A model generated the notes under the pieces. That model was not told where the DNA came from and searched no databases. It saw only the letters and a program-made list of their open reading frames with translations. A DNA stretch of 64,000 bases from Picosynechococcus sp. PCC 7117 (GTDB lineage: Bacteria > Cyanobacteriota > Cyanobacteriia > Cyanobacteriales > MRBY01), in NCBI RefSeq assembly GCF_001693275.1, contig NZ_CP016477.1, positions 1,426,001 through 1,490,000 on the forward strand, written 5' to 3'. The translations under genes were made by a program, and so were the position numbers. Within the stretch, counting starts at the first letter, position 1. Each line of letters begins with the position of its first letter. Of the stretch, positions 29,119-38,130 are shown piece after piece.

Positions 29119-29817
29119 TTAATTATTATTCGGCACGGGGCGGAACGGATAAAGGAAATTCAACAGGGGGAAAAGATTCCGCGATTGTACCCAGAGCTTA
29201 CCCTTGCCACTGAAACGACAAACTAAGCCTTCTCCGCCGAGAATCCCTGTGCGCAGGCTCCGGAAAGATAAACCCCCAATCATTTCCACGTTGTATTGCA
29301 GCGTATCCTCAAAGGCGACAATGTAGCCCGTATCCACCACATAATCCCCCTCTACAGGAATTTCAATGATCGCCCCGTAGGAACTAAACCAAAAATCCCC
29401 TTGGCCCGATGCCCGCAGGAAAAAGATCGATTCCCCCGTAAAGAAACCCTTCAGCCCCTGGAATTTGGTGTCAAGATCCACCGAGGGACTAGAAGCCACA
29501 AAGCCCGAAGACTGCACCATTAAACTTTTAGAACCATCCAAATGGTAGTAGGTCACATCCCCCGGCACCCCTGGCGAGATATAGAGTTCCCCGGCAGTAT
29601 TTCTAGCAGTAAATTCACTGATAAATAGGGATTCTCCACTGAACATCCGCCCGATGCCCTTCATCAAGCCCCCCCGCATCTTCGACTTCATCTCAATGTT
29701 GGCATCCATTGCCGCCATCGCCCCCGCCTCCACAAGCAGGGTTTGGTTGGGCGGTAAGGTCACAATGAGCGAGGCATAGGAGGGATTATTTTCAACGCGA
29801 AATTCAAACTGAGACAT
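29119..29817 (-). CDS. AIM24 / TIGR00266 family protein, copy 1
   Basis: A 232-residue beta-rich protein of the AIM24 family, whose bacterial members have no firmly known function; the yeast namesake is mitochondrial. It begins MSQFEFRVENNPSYASLIV and shows the family blocks LLVEAGAMAAMD, GESLFISEFTA, GDYVVDTGYIVAFE and GGEGLVCRF. There is no signal peptide or membrane span. It is the last of three adjacent paralogues on this strand, 39 nt after copy 2. A 98-nt gap separates it from the PstS-like gene, so all five genes could share a transcript. Confidence 0.88.
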   Translation of the reverse strand: MSQFEFRVENNPSYASLIVTLPPNQTLLVEAGAMAAMDANIEMKSKMRGGLMKGIGRMFSGESLFISEFTARNTAGELYISPGVPGDVTYYHLDGSKSLMVQSSGFVASSPSVDLDTKFQGLKGFFTGESIFFLRASGQGDFWFSSYGAIIEIPVEGDYVVDTGYIVAFEDTLQYNVEMIGGLSFRSLRTGILGGEGLVCRFSGKGKLWVQSRNLFPLLNFLYPFRPVPNNN

Positions 29818-29856
29818 AATTTTTAAGCACTTTCAGCACTGGCTTCAAAGGACAAC

Positions 29857-30534
29857 TTAACGGGGTGGTAATTGGGAACCAACCAGGGAACCAAAGGCTC
29901 CGGGATTGTGGGTTTGGCAGTACAGTTTGCCCTTACCTCGGAAGCGACAGACTAACCCTTCTCCGCCGAGGAATGCCCCAATCCAAGAGGGATTTGCTTT
30001 ACCCACGGTGAAGCTCAGGCTCTTTTCAAAGGCAACGATATGGCCTGTATCCACGACATATTCGCCATCCACATCCACTTCGTAAATGGCCCCAAAGGAC
30101 GTCACCAGCAAAGGCCCTTGGCCACTGATGCTGAGCCAAAAAATAGATTCACCTGAAAAGAAGGATTTAAAGCCTTGCCAACCGAGATCAATGTCCACAT
30201 TGGGGCCAGAGGCAAGGTAGGAAGAGGCTTGGACAACAAATTCATCGCCCCACATTTCGTACAGGAGAAGATCCCCCATCAGCTTGGGGGCAAACCAAAT
30301 TTCACTATTGGGTAAAGGCGCCCGAAAAACGCTCAGAAAGAGGGATTCTCCGGCAAGCATCCGTTTTAGCCCTCCCATGATGCCGCCCCCTTTGCCTTTG
30401 CGGAGGGTCGTGCTGGCATTGATATTGCCGCTCATGGCAACCATGGCACCGGCTTGGGCAATGATTTCTTCCCCAGCGTCGAGGGTGACATGGGCGATCG
30501 CATTATCTGGTTGATGTAAGAGTTTAATTTCCAT
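29857..30534 (-). CDS. AIM24 / TIGR00266 family protein, copy 2
   Basis: A 225-residue paralogue of the neighbouring AIM24 proteins: MEIKLLHQPDNAIAHVTL start, IIAQAGAMVAMSGNI, GESLFLSVFRA, GEYVVDTGHIVAFE and GGEGLVCRFRGKGKLY. Compared with copy 1 it has a glycine-rich insertion KGKGGGIMGGLKRM before the GESLF block. It starts 9 nt after the stop of copy 3, so the two are almost certainly cotranscribed. Function unknown. Confidence 0.88.
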   Translation of the reverse strand: MEIKLLHQPDNAIAHVTLDAGEEIIAQAGAMVAMSGNINASTTLRKGKGGGIMGGLKRMLAGESLFLSVFRAPLPNSEIWFAPKLMGDLLLYEMWGDEFVVQASSYLASGPNVDIDLGWQGFKSFFSGESIFWLSISGQGPLLVTSFGAIYEVDVDGEYVVDTGHIVAFEKSLSFTVGKANPSWIGAFLGGEGLVCRFRGKGKLYCQTHNPGAFGSLVGSQLPPR

Positions 30535-30543
30535 AGCTACCCC

Positions 30544-31206
30544 CTAACGACATTTTGGACGTAAAAAGCCCACAAGACCTGACACACTCCGCGATTGGAG
30601 GTAGATTCGGCCACGGCCTTTGAGTTTATTCACCAGACCTTCGCCAGAGGTGAGGGAACCAAATAAGCCCCCAGACATCCGGATATTCATGGTGATGCCC
30701 GGATCGTAGGCAACGAGGTGGCTGTTATCGACGATAAATTCCCCCGCGATTTGTCTTTCGATGATGCCGCCATAGCACCCGTAAAAGACCCGGCCACTAC
30801 CTGTGAATTGCAGTTTAAAGAGACCTTCCCCCGCGAACCAACTGGCAAAACCAGCCCAACGGATTCCCATTTTTGCGCCGGGGGTATGGGCAATGTAAGC
30901 ACCGGGCTGAAAACAGATCGGCCCTTGGGACAAATCAATGCGGTGGATATCACCCACCATTGACTGGGTTAAAATGACGGTCTGGGGCCGCTGACTTGTG
31001 TTGCGATAAACATTCACAAACAGGGATTCTCCCCCAAATAACCGACGGAGAATCGCCGGGAAAAATCCCCCCGAAAATTCAGTTTTCATTGAGATTCCAG
31101 CATCCATGCTGACCATTGCACCGGATTCGGCTGTGACCTGTTCGCCGGGTTCGAGGGTGACAAATAGACAAGCAAAGGCGGGTTTATAGCGGATTTCGTA
31201 TTTCAC
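30544..31206 (-). CDS. AIM24 / TIGR00266 family protein, copy 3
   Basis: First gene of the AIM24 block. I choose a GTG start at 31206 (220 residues, VKYEIRYKPAFACLFVTL), because it aligns with the starts of the two paralogues; an in-frame ATG at 31251 adds 15 residues with no counterpart. Family blocks: VTAESGAMVSMDAGI, GESLFVNVYRN, GEFIVDNSHLVAYD and SGEGLVNKLKGRGRIY. It is the most diverged of the three: the cysteine of GEGLVCRF is replaced (GEGLVNKL), and VDTGHIVAFE reads VDNSHLVAYD. It is divergent from the DUF2605 gene. Confidence 0.85.
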   Translation of the reverse strand: MKYEIRYKPAFACLFVTLEPGEQVTAESGAMVSMDAGISMKTEFSGGFFPAILRRLFGGESLFVNVYRNTSQRPQTVILTQSMVGDIHRIDLSQGPICFQPGAYIAHTPGAKMGIRWAGFASWFAGEGLFKLQFTGSGRVFYGCYGGIIERQIAGEFIVDNSHLVAYDPGITMNIRMSGGLFGSLTSGEGLVNKLKGRGRIYLQSRSVSGLVGFLRPKCR

Positions 31207-31397
31207 CGTGACTCTACCTGATAAGAGTTTGAATAAACTAGCCCAATACAAGCTAATTCCCCTTATTTTTAGCAGGGCAATGGAAGTGAAGAAATGTTTG
31301 TTAAGGTTGCTTAATATTCAAGGAAATCATCCTCGACAGCGGCGATCGTCTCAAAATGTTAAGATATGTAAAGAAAGTCTCATTTTCAAAAATATCT

Positions 31398-31721
31398 ATG
31401 TTTTCTCCAGAACCCGCCGATGAAAAGCAACTTTTAAAGGCTGTACTGGCCCCGCTTTTGGATGATTTTCTTTATTGGTTTGACCTATCTTTAACGGCCC
31501 TCGAAAAAAAATCCTTAAGTTTTATGGCCCCCGCCGAGCAGGAAGACCTAATCGCCCGCATTCGCCAGGCCCAGGGGGAGGTGATGGCAACCAAGTCTCT
31601 TTTCCAGGCCACCGATGGCAATGCTGGGGTCGATGTTCAGGTGCTGATGCCCTGGCACCAATTGGTTTCTGAATGTTGGCAAGTGGCCCAAAAGCGACGT
31701 CAGTTAGAAGGAGAGGCCTAA
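31398..31721 (+). CDS. DUF2605 family protein
   Basis: A small acidic, helical cytosolic protein of 107 residues from the ATG at 31398 (MFSPEPADEKQLLKAVLAP); the ATG at 31356 would add 14 unrelated residues. The pattern LLDDFLYWFDLSLTALE, then QEDLIARIRQAQGEVMATKSLF and WHQLVSECWQVAQKRR, is that of the cyanobacterial DUF2605 family. Function unknown. It lies 42 nt before the flavoprotein gene in the same direction, so the two are probably cotranscribed. Confidence 0.82.
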   Translation: MFSPEPADEKQLLKAVLAPLLDDFLYWFDLSLTALEKKSLSFMAPAEQEDLIARIRQAQGEVMATKSLFQATDGNAGVDVQVLMPWHQLVSECWQVAQKRRQLEGEA

Positions 31722-31763
31722 TTATTCGATACTGGATTATGCTTGGCCCTACCGTAAACAATC

Positions 31764-32363
31764 ATGCCTGTGACGTTTGAATTGGCTCCTTGGCGATCGC
31801 CCCTAGCCCGGGCCTTACACCGGAATAAAAGTCAGCCCCACCACCGCTTTTTTCAGTTGGCCACCGTAACGCCGACGGGAAAACCCAGGAGTCGCACGGT
31901 GGTTTTTCGGGGGTTCCTCGAAGGAAGCAATGACCTCAAAATTATTACGGATCAGCGCAGTGAAAAAATCAACCACCTCGCTACTTGCCCCGATGCCGAA
32001 ATTGCTTGGTATTTCACCAAAACCCGGGAACAATTCCGCTTTAGTGGTCAGATTAAGCTGGTTACAGCAGCAGCAAGTCCGCCATCACCACTTAATCGCG
32101 CTAGACAGCAGACCTGGCAAGCCCTTTCGGATACGGCCCGGGCTCAATTTCTCTGGCCCCAGCCTGGCGATCGCCGCAGCGAAAATTCAGCTGATTTCCA
32201 GCCAACCGCAGTGAATGATCAAGAGCCTGTTTCTAATTTCGTGCTTCTCCTGTTTCAGGTGACAAAGGTCGATCACCTCGAACTGCGGGGCAATCCCCAA
32301 AATCGCTTTTTGTATGACCTCACAGCCGACGGTACTTGGCAGCAAAAAACAGTTAATCCCTAG
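31764..32363 (+). CDS. Pyridoxamine 5'-phosphate oxidase-like FMN flavoprotein (Npun_F5749 type)
   Basis: A 199-residue split-barrel flavoprotein. It shows FFQLATVTPTGKPRSRTVVFRGF at the N-terminus, the FMN phosphate-contacting RSEKINHL, AWYFTKTREQFRFSG in the central strands, and the conserved ARAQFLWPQPG. This combination is the cyanobacterial and plant pyridoxamine-oxidase-like subgroup (Npun_F5749 type), not PdxH itself, whose C-terminal motif is missing. The natural substrate is not known to me. Its 3' end overlaps the convergent ModA-like gene by 11 bp. Confidence 0.85.
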   Translation: MPVTFELAPWRSPLARALHRNKSQPHHRFFQLATVTPTGKPRSRTVVFRGFLEGSNDLKIITDQRSEKINHLATCPDAEIAWYFTKTREQFRFSGQIKLVTAAASPPSPLNRARQQTWQALSDTARAQFLWPQPGDRRSENSADFQPTAVNDQEPVSNFVLLLFQVTKVDHLELRGNPQNRFLYDLTADGTWQQKTVNP

Positions 32364-33144
32364 GGGGCAGAAAGCCATATTTTTGTAAAATGGCCTGACC
32401 TTTTTGACCCAGAATAAAATCGATAAAAAGTTGCCCTTGGGTTTGCTTGGGTGAGACTTTAATTGGGGCGATCGCATATAAAATTGACCCTGTTAATTCC
32501 GGCGCAAAAGATTCAATCACTCGCAAATTAGGTTGCTGGAAAATATCTGTTTGGTAGACAAACCCCGCCGTTGCCGATTGATTTTGGACATAGGTTAAAA
32601 CTTGCCGCACGTTCTCCCCAAAAACTAATTTTTGGGACTGATCTAGGGTTTGGTAAAGCTGGGGATATTTTTCTAAAAGATTGGCGGCATATCGTCCCGC
32701 TGGTACTGTTTTTGGATTACCCAGGGCAATTTTTTTAACATCCTCACCCGCTAAATCTTCCAAACGATTCAGTTGCGGTTGGCTTTGGTAATTTTGAATC
32801 AGAACGAGTTGATTTTCCGCAAAAATTTGGACTGCCTCTGCTGCGACAAACCCTTTTTGGGCCAAGGATTCAACGGGTTCCAAGGCCGCACTAGCAAAAA
32901 TGTCAATGGGAGCTTGTTGCTCGATTTGCCTTTGCAACGTCCCGGAAGCAGCGGTATTAAATTGAATTGAAATGTCTGGATACTGTGTTTGAAACTCGGT
33001 ACGAATCTCTGCCATGACATCGGTCAAGGAAGCGGCGATCGCCACCACTAAAGTTTGCCCAGAATTACCAAAAGTACAACCATGTAGACTGATAACAAGG
33101 GCAATGCTTAGACCCCAAACAAAATGTGGCAGTTTGAATTTCAT
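32353..33144 (-). CDS. ModA-like substrate-binding lipoprotein
   Basis: A 263-residue binding protein of the molybdate/tungstate ModA superfamily. The signal peptide ends in a lipobox (ISLHGC, Cys23), so it should be lipid-anchored outside the cytoplasmic membrane. The mature part has the ModA blocks VAIAASLTDVMAEIR, FNTAASGTLQRQI, PIDIFASA, and a C-terminal GQAILQKYGFLPP that is typical of ModA. No modB or modC follows. Its ATG overlaps the stop of the upstream MlaE-type permease (ATGA), so the two are translationally coupled. Molybdate is the first guess for the ligand, but the context does not support it strongly. Confidence 0.87.
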   Translation of the reverse strand: MKFKLPHFVWGLSIALVISLHGCTFGNSGQTLVVAIAASLTDVMAEIRTEFQTQYPDISIQFNTAASGTLQRQIEQQAPIDIFASAALEPVESLAQKGFVAAEAVQIFAENQLVLIQNYQSQPQLNRLEDLAGEDVKKIALGNPKTVPAGRYAANLLEKYPQLYQTLDQSQKLVFGENVRQVLTYVQNQSATAGFVYQTDIFQQPNLRVIESFAPELTGSILYAIAPIKVSPKQTQGQLFIDFILGQKGQAILQKYGFLPPRD

Positions 33145-33935
33145 CCCACTAAGGCACTACCTAAACCTTGGAACATCAACCAAGATAGGAAAAAGTTAGC
33201 AATAAAAATCGCTAATAGGGATGTAACAACAGCCGTTGTTGTCGATTGTCCTACGCCCTTGGCTCCCCCAGTTGTTGTCAAGCCCCAACTGCAGCCAATG
33301 ACGGCAATTAAGCCCCCAAAAACAACAGATTTAATCATTGCACTGATAATGTCCCAATATTCTAAAAAACTCTGGGCCGAGTTGATAAAAATTGACTGGG
33401 GAATTTGATATAAATTTATGGCGATGATTAACCCGCCAGCCATCCCCGTGAGGAGCGATAAAACAGTCAATAAAGGCAACATCAAACAGCAGGCCAAGAA
33501 GCGGGGGACGACCAAATAATCAATGGGATCTGTGCGTAAAATATGCAACGCATCGATTTGTTCAGTGACGCGCATGGTGCCAATCTCCGCTGCAAAGGCC
33601 GAGCCGACACGCCCCGCCAAGACCACCGCCGTTAATACAGGGGCTAATTCCCGGGACAAGGAAAGACCCAAAACGCCCCCCACCGCCGTGCCTGCGCCGA
33701 AGTAAATAAATTCCCGCGCCACCTGGATGGTAAATACCATGCCGACAAACCCAGCCGTGACTAGGGCAATGAGGAGGGAATCAGGCCCCACCGCCGCCAT
33801 CTGTTCAATGGTAATGCGTCGGTTGAAACGCCCCCGCAGGAGATGTACGATGACTTGCCCCCCTAGAAGGGTTGCGGCAACTAACCGCTCAAACCATTTC
33901 CCAAGGGAACTTTTTGATCTGCGTTGGCTGGTCAT
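33141..33935 (-). CDS. MlaE-family ABC transporter permease
   Basis: A 264-residue permease with about five or six membrane helices, homologous to MlaE, to TGD1 of chloroplasts and to Synechocystis Slr1045, which act in lipid transport between membranes. Family blocks: MVFTIQVAREF, LSRELAPVLTAVVLAGRVGSAFAAEIGTMRVTEQIDAL, and GGAKGVGQSTTTAVV at the C-terminal side. The ATPase (MlaF) and the MCE-domain protein (MlaD) are not in the window. It lies 95 nt downstream of pilJ. From memory, slr1045 follows the pil chemotaxis genes in Synechocystis too, so the linkage may be conserved. Confidence 0.92.
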   Translation of the reverse strand: MTSQRRSKSSLGKWFERLVAATLLGGQVIVHLLRGRFNRRITIEQMAAVGPDSLLIALVTAGFVGMVFTIQVAREFIYFGAGTAVGGVLGLSLSRELAPVLTAVVLAGRVGSAFAAEIGTMRVTEQIDALHILRTDPIDYLVVPRFLACCLMLPLLTVLSLLTGMAGGLIIAINLYQIPQSIFINSAQSFLEYWDIISAMIKSVVFGGLIAVIGCSWGLTTTGGAKGVGQSTTTAVVTSLLAIFIANFFLSWLMFQGLGSALVG

Positions 33936-34030
33936 AGGTGATCGGATGGGACAACTGAAAATTAAAAAAAAGGCAAAGGGAAAAGGCGATCGCCAAACTT
34001 TATGGGCACTAACACCATTGCCAAACCATA

Positions 34031-36739
34031 TTACGCCTCATCCGTGGATTCTATGCGGAATCGCTCCACAGAAGCCAGGAGATCCCGGGCGATGCCCACC
34101 AACTTTTGTAACGATCCGGCCACCCGTTGAGATTCTCTTGAGGTTTCTTGGGCCGTTAATTCCACCGATTGCATGACCTGGGCCACAGCACGGGAATTTT
34201 CCCGCTGTTCAACGGTATCCGCCGTAATCGAACGCACCAGAGCATCAATACGGTTTGATACCTGAATAATGTCCTCTAGGGATTGCTTCGCTTGTTCAGC
34301 CCGTTTTGTACCGTCAATAACCTGCTGGGTACCCTCCTCCATTGCAATCATTACCGAGCTTGTTTCACTTTGGATTTGTAAAACAATTTGCTCAATTTCC
34401 TTCAGGGCTTTGGCAGAACGGTCTGCCAACTGACGGACTTCATCGGCCACAATCGCAAATCCTTTACCAGACTCCCCTGCCCGGGCCGCCTCAATGGACG
34501 CATTCAATGCCAGGAGGTTTGTCCGGGACGCAATCTGGGAAACCACCGCGACAATTTTAGAAATTTCCTGGGAAGATTCGGCTAGACGTTTTACCTTGCG
34601 GGCTGTTTCGGCCACCGTTTCTCGAATCTGTAAAATCCCCGCCACGGTGTGCTCTACGGATTCTCCCCCCTTGAGGGCCGTACTCGAAGCAGTTCGGGCC
34701 ACCTCCTCCGCTTCCCGGGCATTTTCTGCAACCCGCTGGATCGAATCCGTCATCATCTGTACGGAGTTGAGGGTAACGGCCAATTCTTCAGCTTGGCGGA
34801 GGGCATCGCTGGATAGGCCCCGGGCAAAGGATTCACTATCGGCGGCGTTTTTATTCACCTGGCGCGCCGCTTGTTTAACCTGTTGAACAATTTCCCGGAG
34901 ATTTTGAATGGTGAGGTTAAAGGCGTCGGCGACGGCCCCTAAAACATCGGCTGTGACCTCTGCTTGGACGGTAAAGTCTCCCCGGGCGGCCCCTTCCACA
35001 TCATCAAGGAGGCGGATCACCTGGCGCTGGAGGTCTTCTTTGGACTGTTCCGTTTCTTCGGCCCGCCGCTGGGCCTCACTGGTGGTATTTAAAATAACCC
35101 GGGCCATTTTATTAAAGCCCGTGGCTAAGGCACCAAACTCATCCTCCGCAAAAACCGTTGCTTTGACGTTGAGATTCCCCTGGGAAACCGCGTCGAACTG
35201 GTTTTGTAGGTTGTCAGTGCTACGTTTGATCTGTCGGGTTGTTAACTTCCCAAAAAAGAGGGTCGTACCAAAGCTGGCTGCCCCAGCCAATAAGCTGGTG
35301 AGTAAACCTGTTTTGGCCACGGGCCAGAGGGTTTGGGGCCGTTGTTCGGCTGGGGTGGTTTGAAATACGCCCACTGTCACAATCAAAGTGGCGATCGCCG
35401 ATGCGGCAGCAGCACCAGTCGCAGTGAACAATTGTTTTTTCTGGAGAGGCACATTTTCAAACCAGGCCAAATAACCCTTGGGGTTTTCCGCGACAATTTC
35501 CTGGGGTTTATCAGAAACAGTAAAATCTGTCCCTAGACCGCCAGAGAGACTATCCTCCCCTAGGGTGATAAATAGGCTGTCGTCTTCGGTGAGGCCCAAT
35601 TCTTCGGGAAAATCATCAAAATTAAACTCCCCTGAGGTCGTCGGTGTTTCTAGGGGCGCTTCAAACAGACCTGTATCCGGCATTTTTTGGTCATCATCGA
35701 GAATATCCGAACCGAGATCACCAAAATCATCTAGATCCTGTTCGTTGAGAATGCCAAATTCCTCTAAAAAGCCCCCTTCATCCTGTTTTGGTAGCGCTTC
35801 TGGTTCTTCATCAAATAGTTCTGCCCCAAGGCTACCCAAGCTAATTTCATCGTCAAAATCTGCCGCCTCATCAGGGGAGAGGGAGTCAGGTGCAAAACTT
35901 GGGTGCGCTGGCTCATCAAATGTCAATGCGTCTGCATCGGCTAAAGGAGGATTTTCGAGCCAAGTGGGGGACTCACTTTCAAAGCCGAGTGGTGCAGTAT
36001 CCACTGCATCGAAATGGTCTTGATCTGCTGAAATTCTGCCATTTTCCTGGGTCGGTGACCAATCTAAATCGAAAGGAGACGTATCTTCGCTCCCTAAGAA
36101 ATCTCCGTCTTCTTCTAGGCCAGCCGCACTATCGAATTCAACCAATTCGTCTTCGTTAAATTCAATGAATTCGCCAGCCTCTGCCTCGAAAAAAGGATCA
36201 TTAAGGGACTGATTTAAACCTGGTTCAGGAGAGCGATCGCCGGGGTGGGGCACTAAAAAAGTTTCTTCATCTTCCGGGAAATTTCTCAAGGGCAACTCTG
36301 GTTCTGCCCATTGTTCTGAATAATCATCCGCCGAAATTGGTTGTTCCCCCGCTGCTGTGACAAAGTTTTCTGGGGAGTTGTATTCTGCTGCAACCGGATA
36401 ATCTTCTGGCTGGGTGAAGGTCGGCTGTCCACCGCTGGTTTCCCGGTGACCATTGACTTGATCGCTGTAGGCATTGACCTGGGTCAAACCTTGGCGAGCG
36501 TATTCATGGTAGTCCCGCTGGTTAGTGACATCCAAAACCCGATGGTAGAACGCGGAAGCCCGCCCTAAATCTTGTAAACCAAGGGAAATATGGCCACTTA
36601 AGAGGAGCAAATGGGGATCGTCCGGGTAATCTTTGAGTAACCGATTGGCGATCGCCTCTGCTTCAGGCAAATTATTCTGATAATAGGCCTTCTGGGCCTC
36701 AGCATACTCCTTTGAATAATCAGTGGTGCTGGGCGGCAT
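34031..36739 (-). CDS. pilJ: Methyl-accepting chemotaxis protein PilJ of the type IV pilus system
   Basis: A 902-residue chemoreceptor for type IV pilus motility. A TPR-like domain (about 10-88) is followed by a long acidic, low-complexity stretch (about 95-400, many Asp, Glu, Phe and Pro). Next come two closely spaced membrane helices (about 434-497), HAMP-type repeats (500-620) and the signalling domain, whose hairpin tip [18 protein letters not shown] lies at about 739-757. The TPR plus acidic N-terminus precedes the helices, so it should be cytosolic, leaving little periplasmic sensor. It is the last gene of the pilG-pilH-pilI-pilJ cluster, 140 nt after pilI. The CheA-type partner is elsewhere. 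Confidence 0.92.
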   Translation of the reverse strand: MPPSTTDYSKEYAEAQKAYYQNNLPEAEAIANRLLKDYPDDPHLLLLSGHISLGLQDLGRASAFYHRVLDVTNQRDYHEYARQGLTQVNAYSDQVNGHRETSGGQPTFTQPEDYPVAAEYNSPENFVTAAGEQPISADDYSEQWAEPELPLRNFPEDEETFLVPHPGDRSPEPGLNQSLNDPFFEAEAGEFIEFNEDELVEFDSAAGLEEDGDFLGSEDTSPFDLDWSPTQENGRISADQDHFDAVDTAPLGFESESPTWLENPPLADADALTFDEPAHPSFAPDSLSPDEAADFDDEISLGSLGAELFDEEPEALPKQDEGGFLEEFGILNEQDLDDFGDLGSDILDDDQKMPDTGLFEAPLETPTTSGEFNFDDFPEELGLTEDDSLFITLGEDSLSGGLGTDFTVSDKPQEIVAENPKGYLAWFENVPLQKKQLFTATGAAAASAIATLIVTVGVFQTTPAEQRPQTLWPVAKTGLLTSLLAGAASFGTTLFFGKLTTRQIKRSTDNLQNQFDAVSQGNLNVKATVFAEDEFGALATGFNKMARVILNTTSEAQRRAEETEQSKEDLQRQVIRLLDDVEGAARGDFTVQAEVTADVLGAVADAFNLTIQNLREIVQQVKQAARQVNKNAADSESFARGLSSDALRQAEELAVTLNSVQMMTDSIQRVAENAREAEEVARTASSTALKGGESVEHTVAGILQIRETVAETARKVKRLAESSQEISKIVAVVSQIASRTNLLALNASIEAARAGESGKGFAIVADEVRQLADRSAKALKEIEQIVLQIQSETSSVMIAMEEGTQQVIDGTKRAEQAKQSLEDIIQVSNRIDALVRSITADTVEQRENSRAVAQVMQSVELTAQETSRESQRVAGSLQKLVGIARDLLASVERFRIESTDEA

Positions 36740-36879
36740 CGGGTTCCCTCCTGGACTGGCACATTTTTAGGATTATCTTACTGAGCGCTGCACAAACTTT
36801 TTAACGGATGCAAAACGTATTTTTAATGTAATCTACTTTCTCGCAGATCACAGCACCACCGCAGTAAGTATTAACACCC

Positions 36880-37416
36880 TTATGTTGCCCAACGGGCCGA
36901 TTTTAAAATCGCCACATGGTCTAATAAATGCCAAGATTTACTGGCATCATCACCATCCGTCCAAATCCCCCGGACAAATGGGGCCATAACATCCGACAGA
37001 TCACTAAGCTGAATCTGCAACGTTTCCGCAGCAAGCCACTGCATCCCTTGCATTTCTTCGACGGCTAAACCCAGGAGCATATCTTGGTCCTCTATGGCAA
37101 TCACCGGAATTTCGGCACGGTCTGTCCGTAAGGGGGCACTATCGCCCAAAAATTGCCCCAAATCTGCCACCCAAATAACCTGACCCCGGAGATTAATCAT
37201 CCCTAGCAGCAGTGGCGAAACATTGGGAATCGGAGTGATCCGATCCGGTGATTGTTGCATCACTTCACGGATGCCAAACGCCGGCAGCACAAACCCAGTC
37301 CCTGAAGGAAGCTGAAACTTGAGGTGTAACTCCCCTTCCGGGCTTTCTAAACCCTGTAACTGGGTTTCTAAGGACGTCAGGTTTTGTTGTAAGGAACTGT
37401 CATCAGGTGTAGACAT
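36880..37416 (-). CDS. pilI: CheW-like adaptor PilI
   Basis: A 178-residue CheW-domain protein that links the PilJ receptor to the CheA-type kinase. The CheW fold is visible from FVLPAFGIREVMQ through ITPIPNVSPLLLGMINLRGQVIWVADLG to the C-terminal DGDDASKSWHLLDHVAIL. The short N-terminal extension (residues 1-30) is Gln- and Ser-rich. It lies 60 nt after pilH and 140 nt before pilJ in a conserved cyanobacterial order. Confidence 0.9.
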   Translation of the reverse strand: MSTPDDSSLQQNLTSLETQLQGLESPEGELHLKFQLPSGTGFVLPAFGIREVMQQSPDRITPIPNVSPLLLGMINLRGQVIWVADLGQFLGDSAPLRTDRAEIPVIAIEDQDMLLGLAVEEMQGMQWLAAETLQIQLSDLSDVMAPFVRGIWTDGDDASKSWHLLDHVAILKSARWAT

Positions 37417-37476
37417 AGATCGAAAAAAACAGACAATTCAGGTTTCGCTAAAAACGGCTATTCCCCAGGGCTTAAC

Positions 37477-37872
37477 TTACTTTTTATTGCTGCGTAGGAG
37501 TTGCTTGATGGTGCCAATTAACTCCGCTGGCTGAAAGGGTTTCGCGATATAAGCGTCGGCTCCCTGCTTCATGCCCCAATATCGGTCAAATTCTTCCCCC
37601 TTTGAAGAGCACATCACAATGGGGATATTTTGAATTTTCGGGTCGGATTTGAGACGACGACAGAGTTCGTAGCCGTTCATCCGTGGCATAACAATGTCGA
37701 GCACAATTAAGTTGGGCAGGGTTTCAGCCGCATTTTTAGCCATTTGACTGAGGGTTTCTAACGCCTCAAGACCATCACCAGCAACATCCACTGTCAAGCC
37801 GTTGCCTTTCAGTAATTCTGAAATCATTTCCCGTTGAGAGAGGCTATCCTCAACAACCAAAATTCTACTCAT
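37477..37872 (-). CDS. pilH: CheY-like response regulator PilH
   Basis: A 131-residue stand-alone receiver. The acidic residues Glu8-Asp9 (ILVVEDS), the phospho-acceptor Asp59 (LIVLDIVMPRMNG) and the Lys of IAKPF are intact; the acidic pair is Glu-Asp rather than Asp-Asp, which is common in PilH. CSSKGEEFD carries the switch Ser. In type IV pilus systems the PilG and PilH regulators control the extension and retraction motors. It lies between pilG and pilI. Confidence 0.9.
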   Translation of the reverse strand: MSRILVVEDSLSQREMISELLKGNGLTVDVAGDGLEALETLSQMAKNAAETLPNLIVLDIVMPRMNGYELCRRLKSDPKIQNIPIVMCSSKGEEFDRYWGMKQGADAYIAKPFQPAELIGTIKQLLRSNKK

Positions 37873-38130
37873 TACAAATGTCCTAGCAATAAAATCACCG
37901 GCGTAATAATCACCGTAGCATCAACATTGTCAAAAACATGCCCTGGGACGGACAGACTTTAATTTATCAGGGAGAGGGATTACAAAATGTTTATTTCTTG
38001 AGAAATTTCTGGGGAATTGCGGTGAATCTTGGTATTTAGCAAGGGTGCGATGGGAACTAAGGGTTAGGCCATCGCCATCATAGCTTGTTTTTTCACTCCG
38101 GGGGCGATCGCCTGGGGAGATCTACGCTGG

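Noticed and set aside
35478-36023. 181-codon plus-strand ORF inside pilJ
   Set aside because: Antisense to the acidic low-complexity part of pilJ; the product is a Ser-rich artefact of the repeated Asp/Glu codons.
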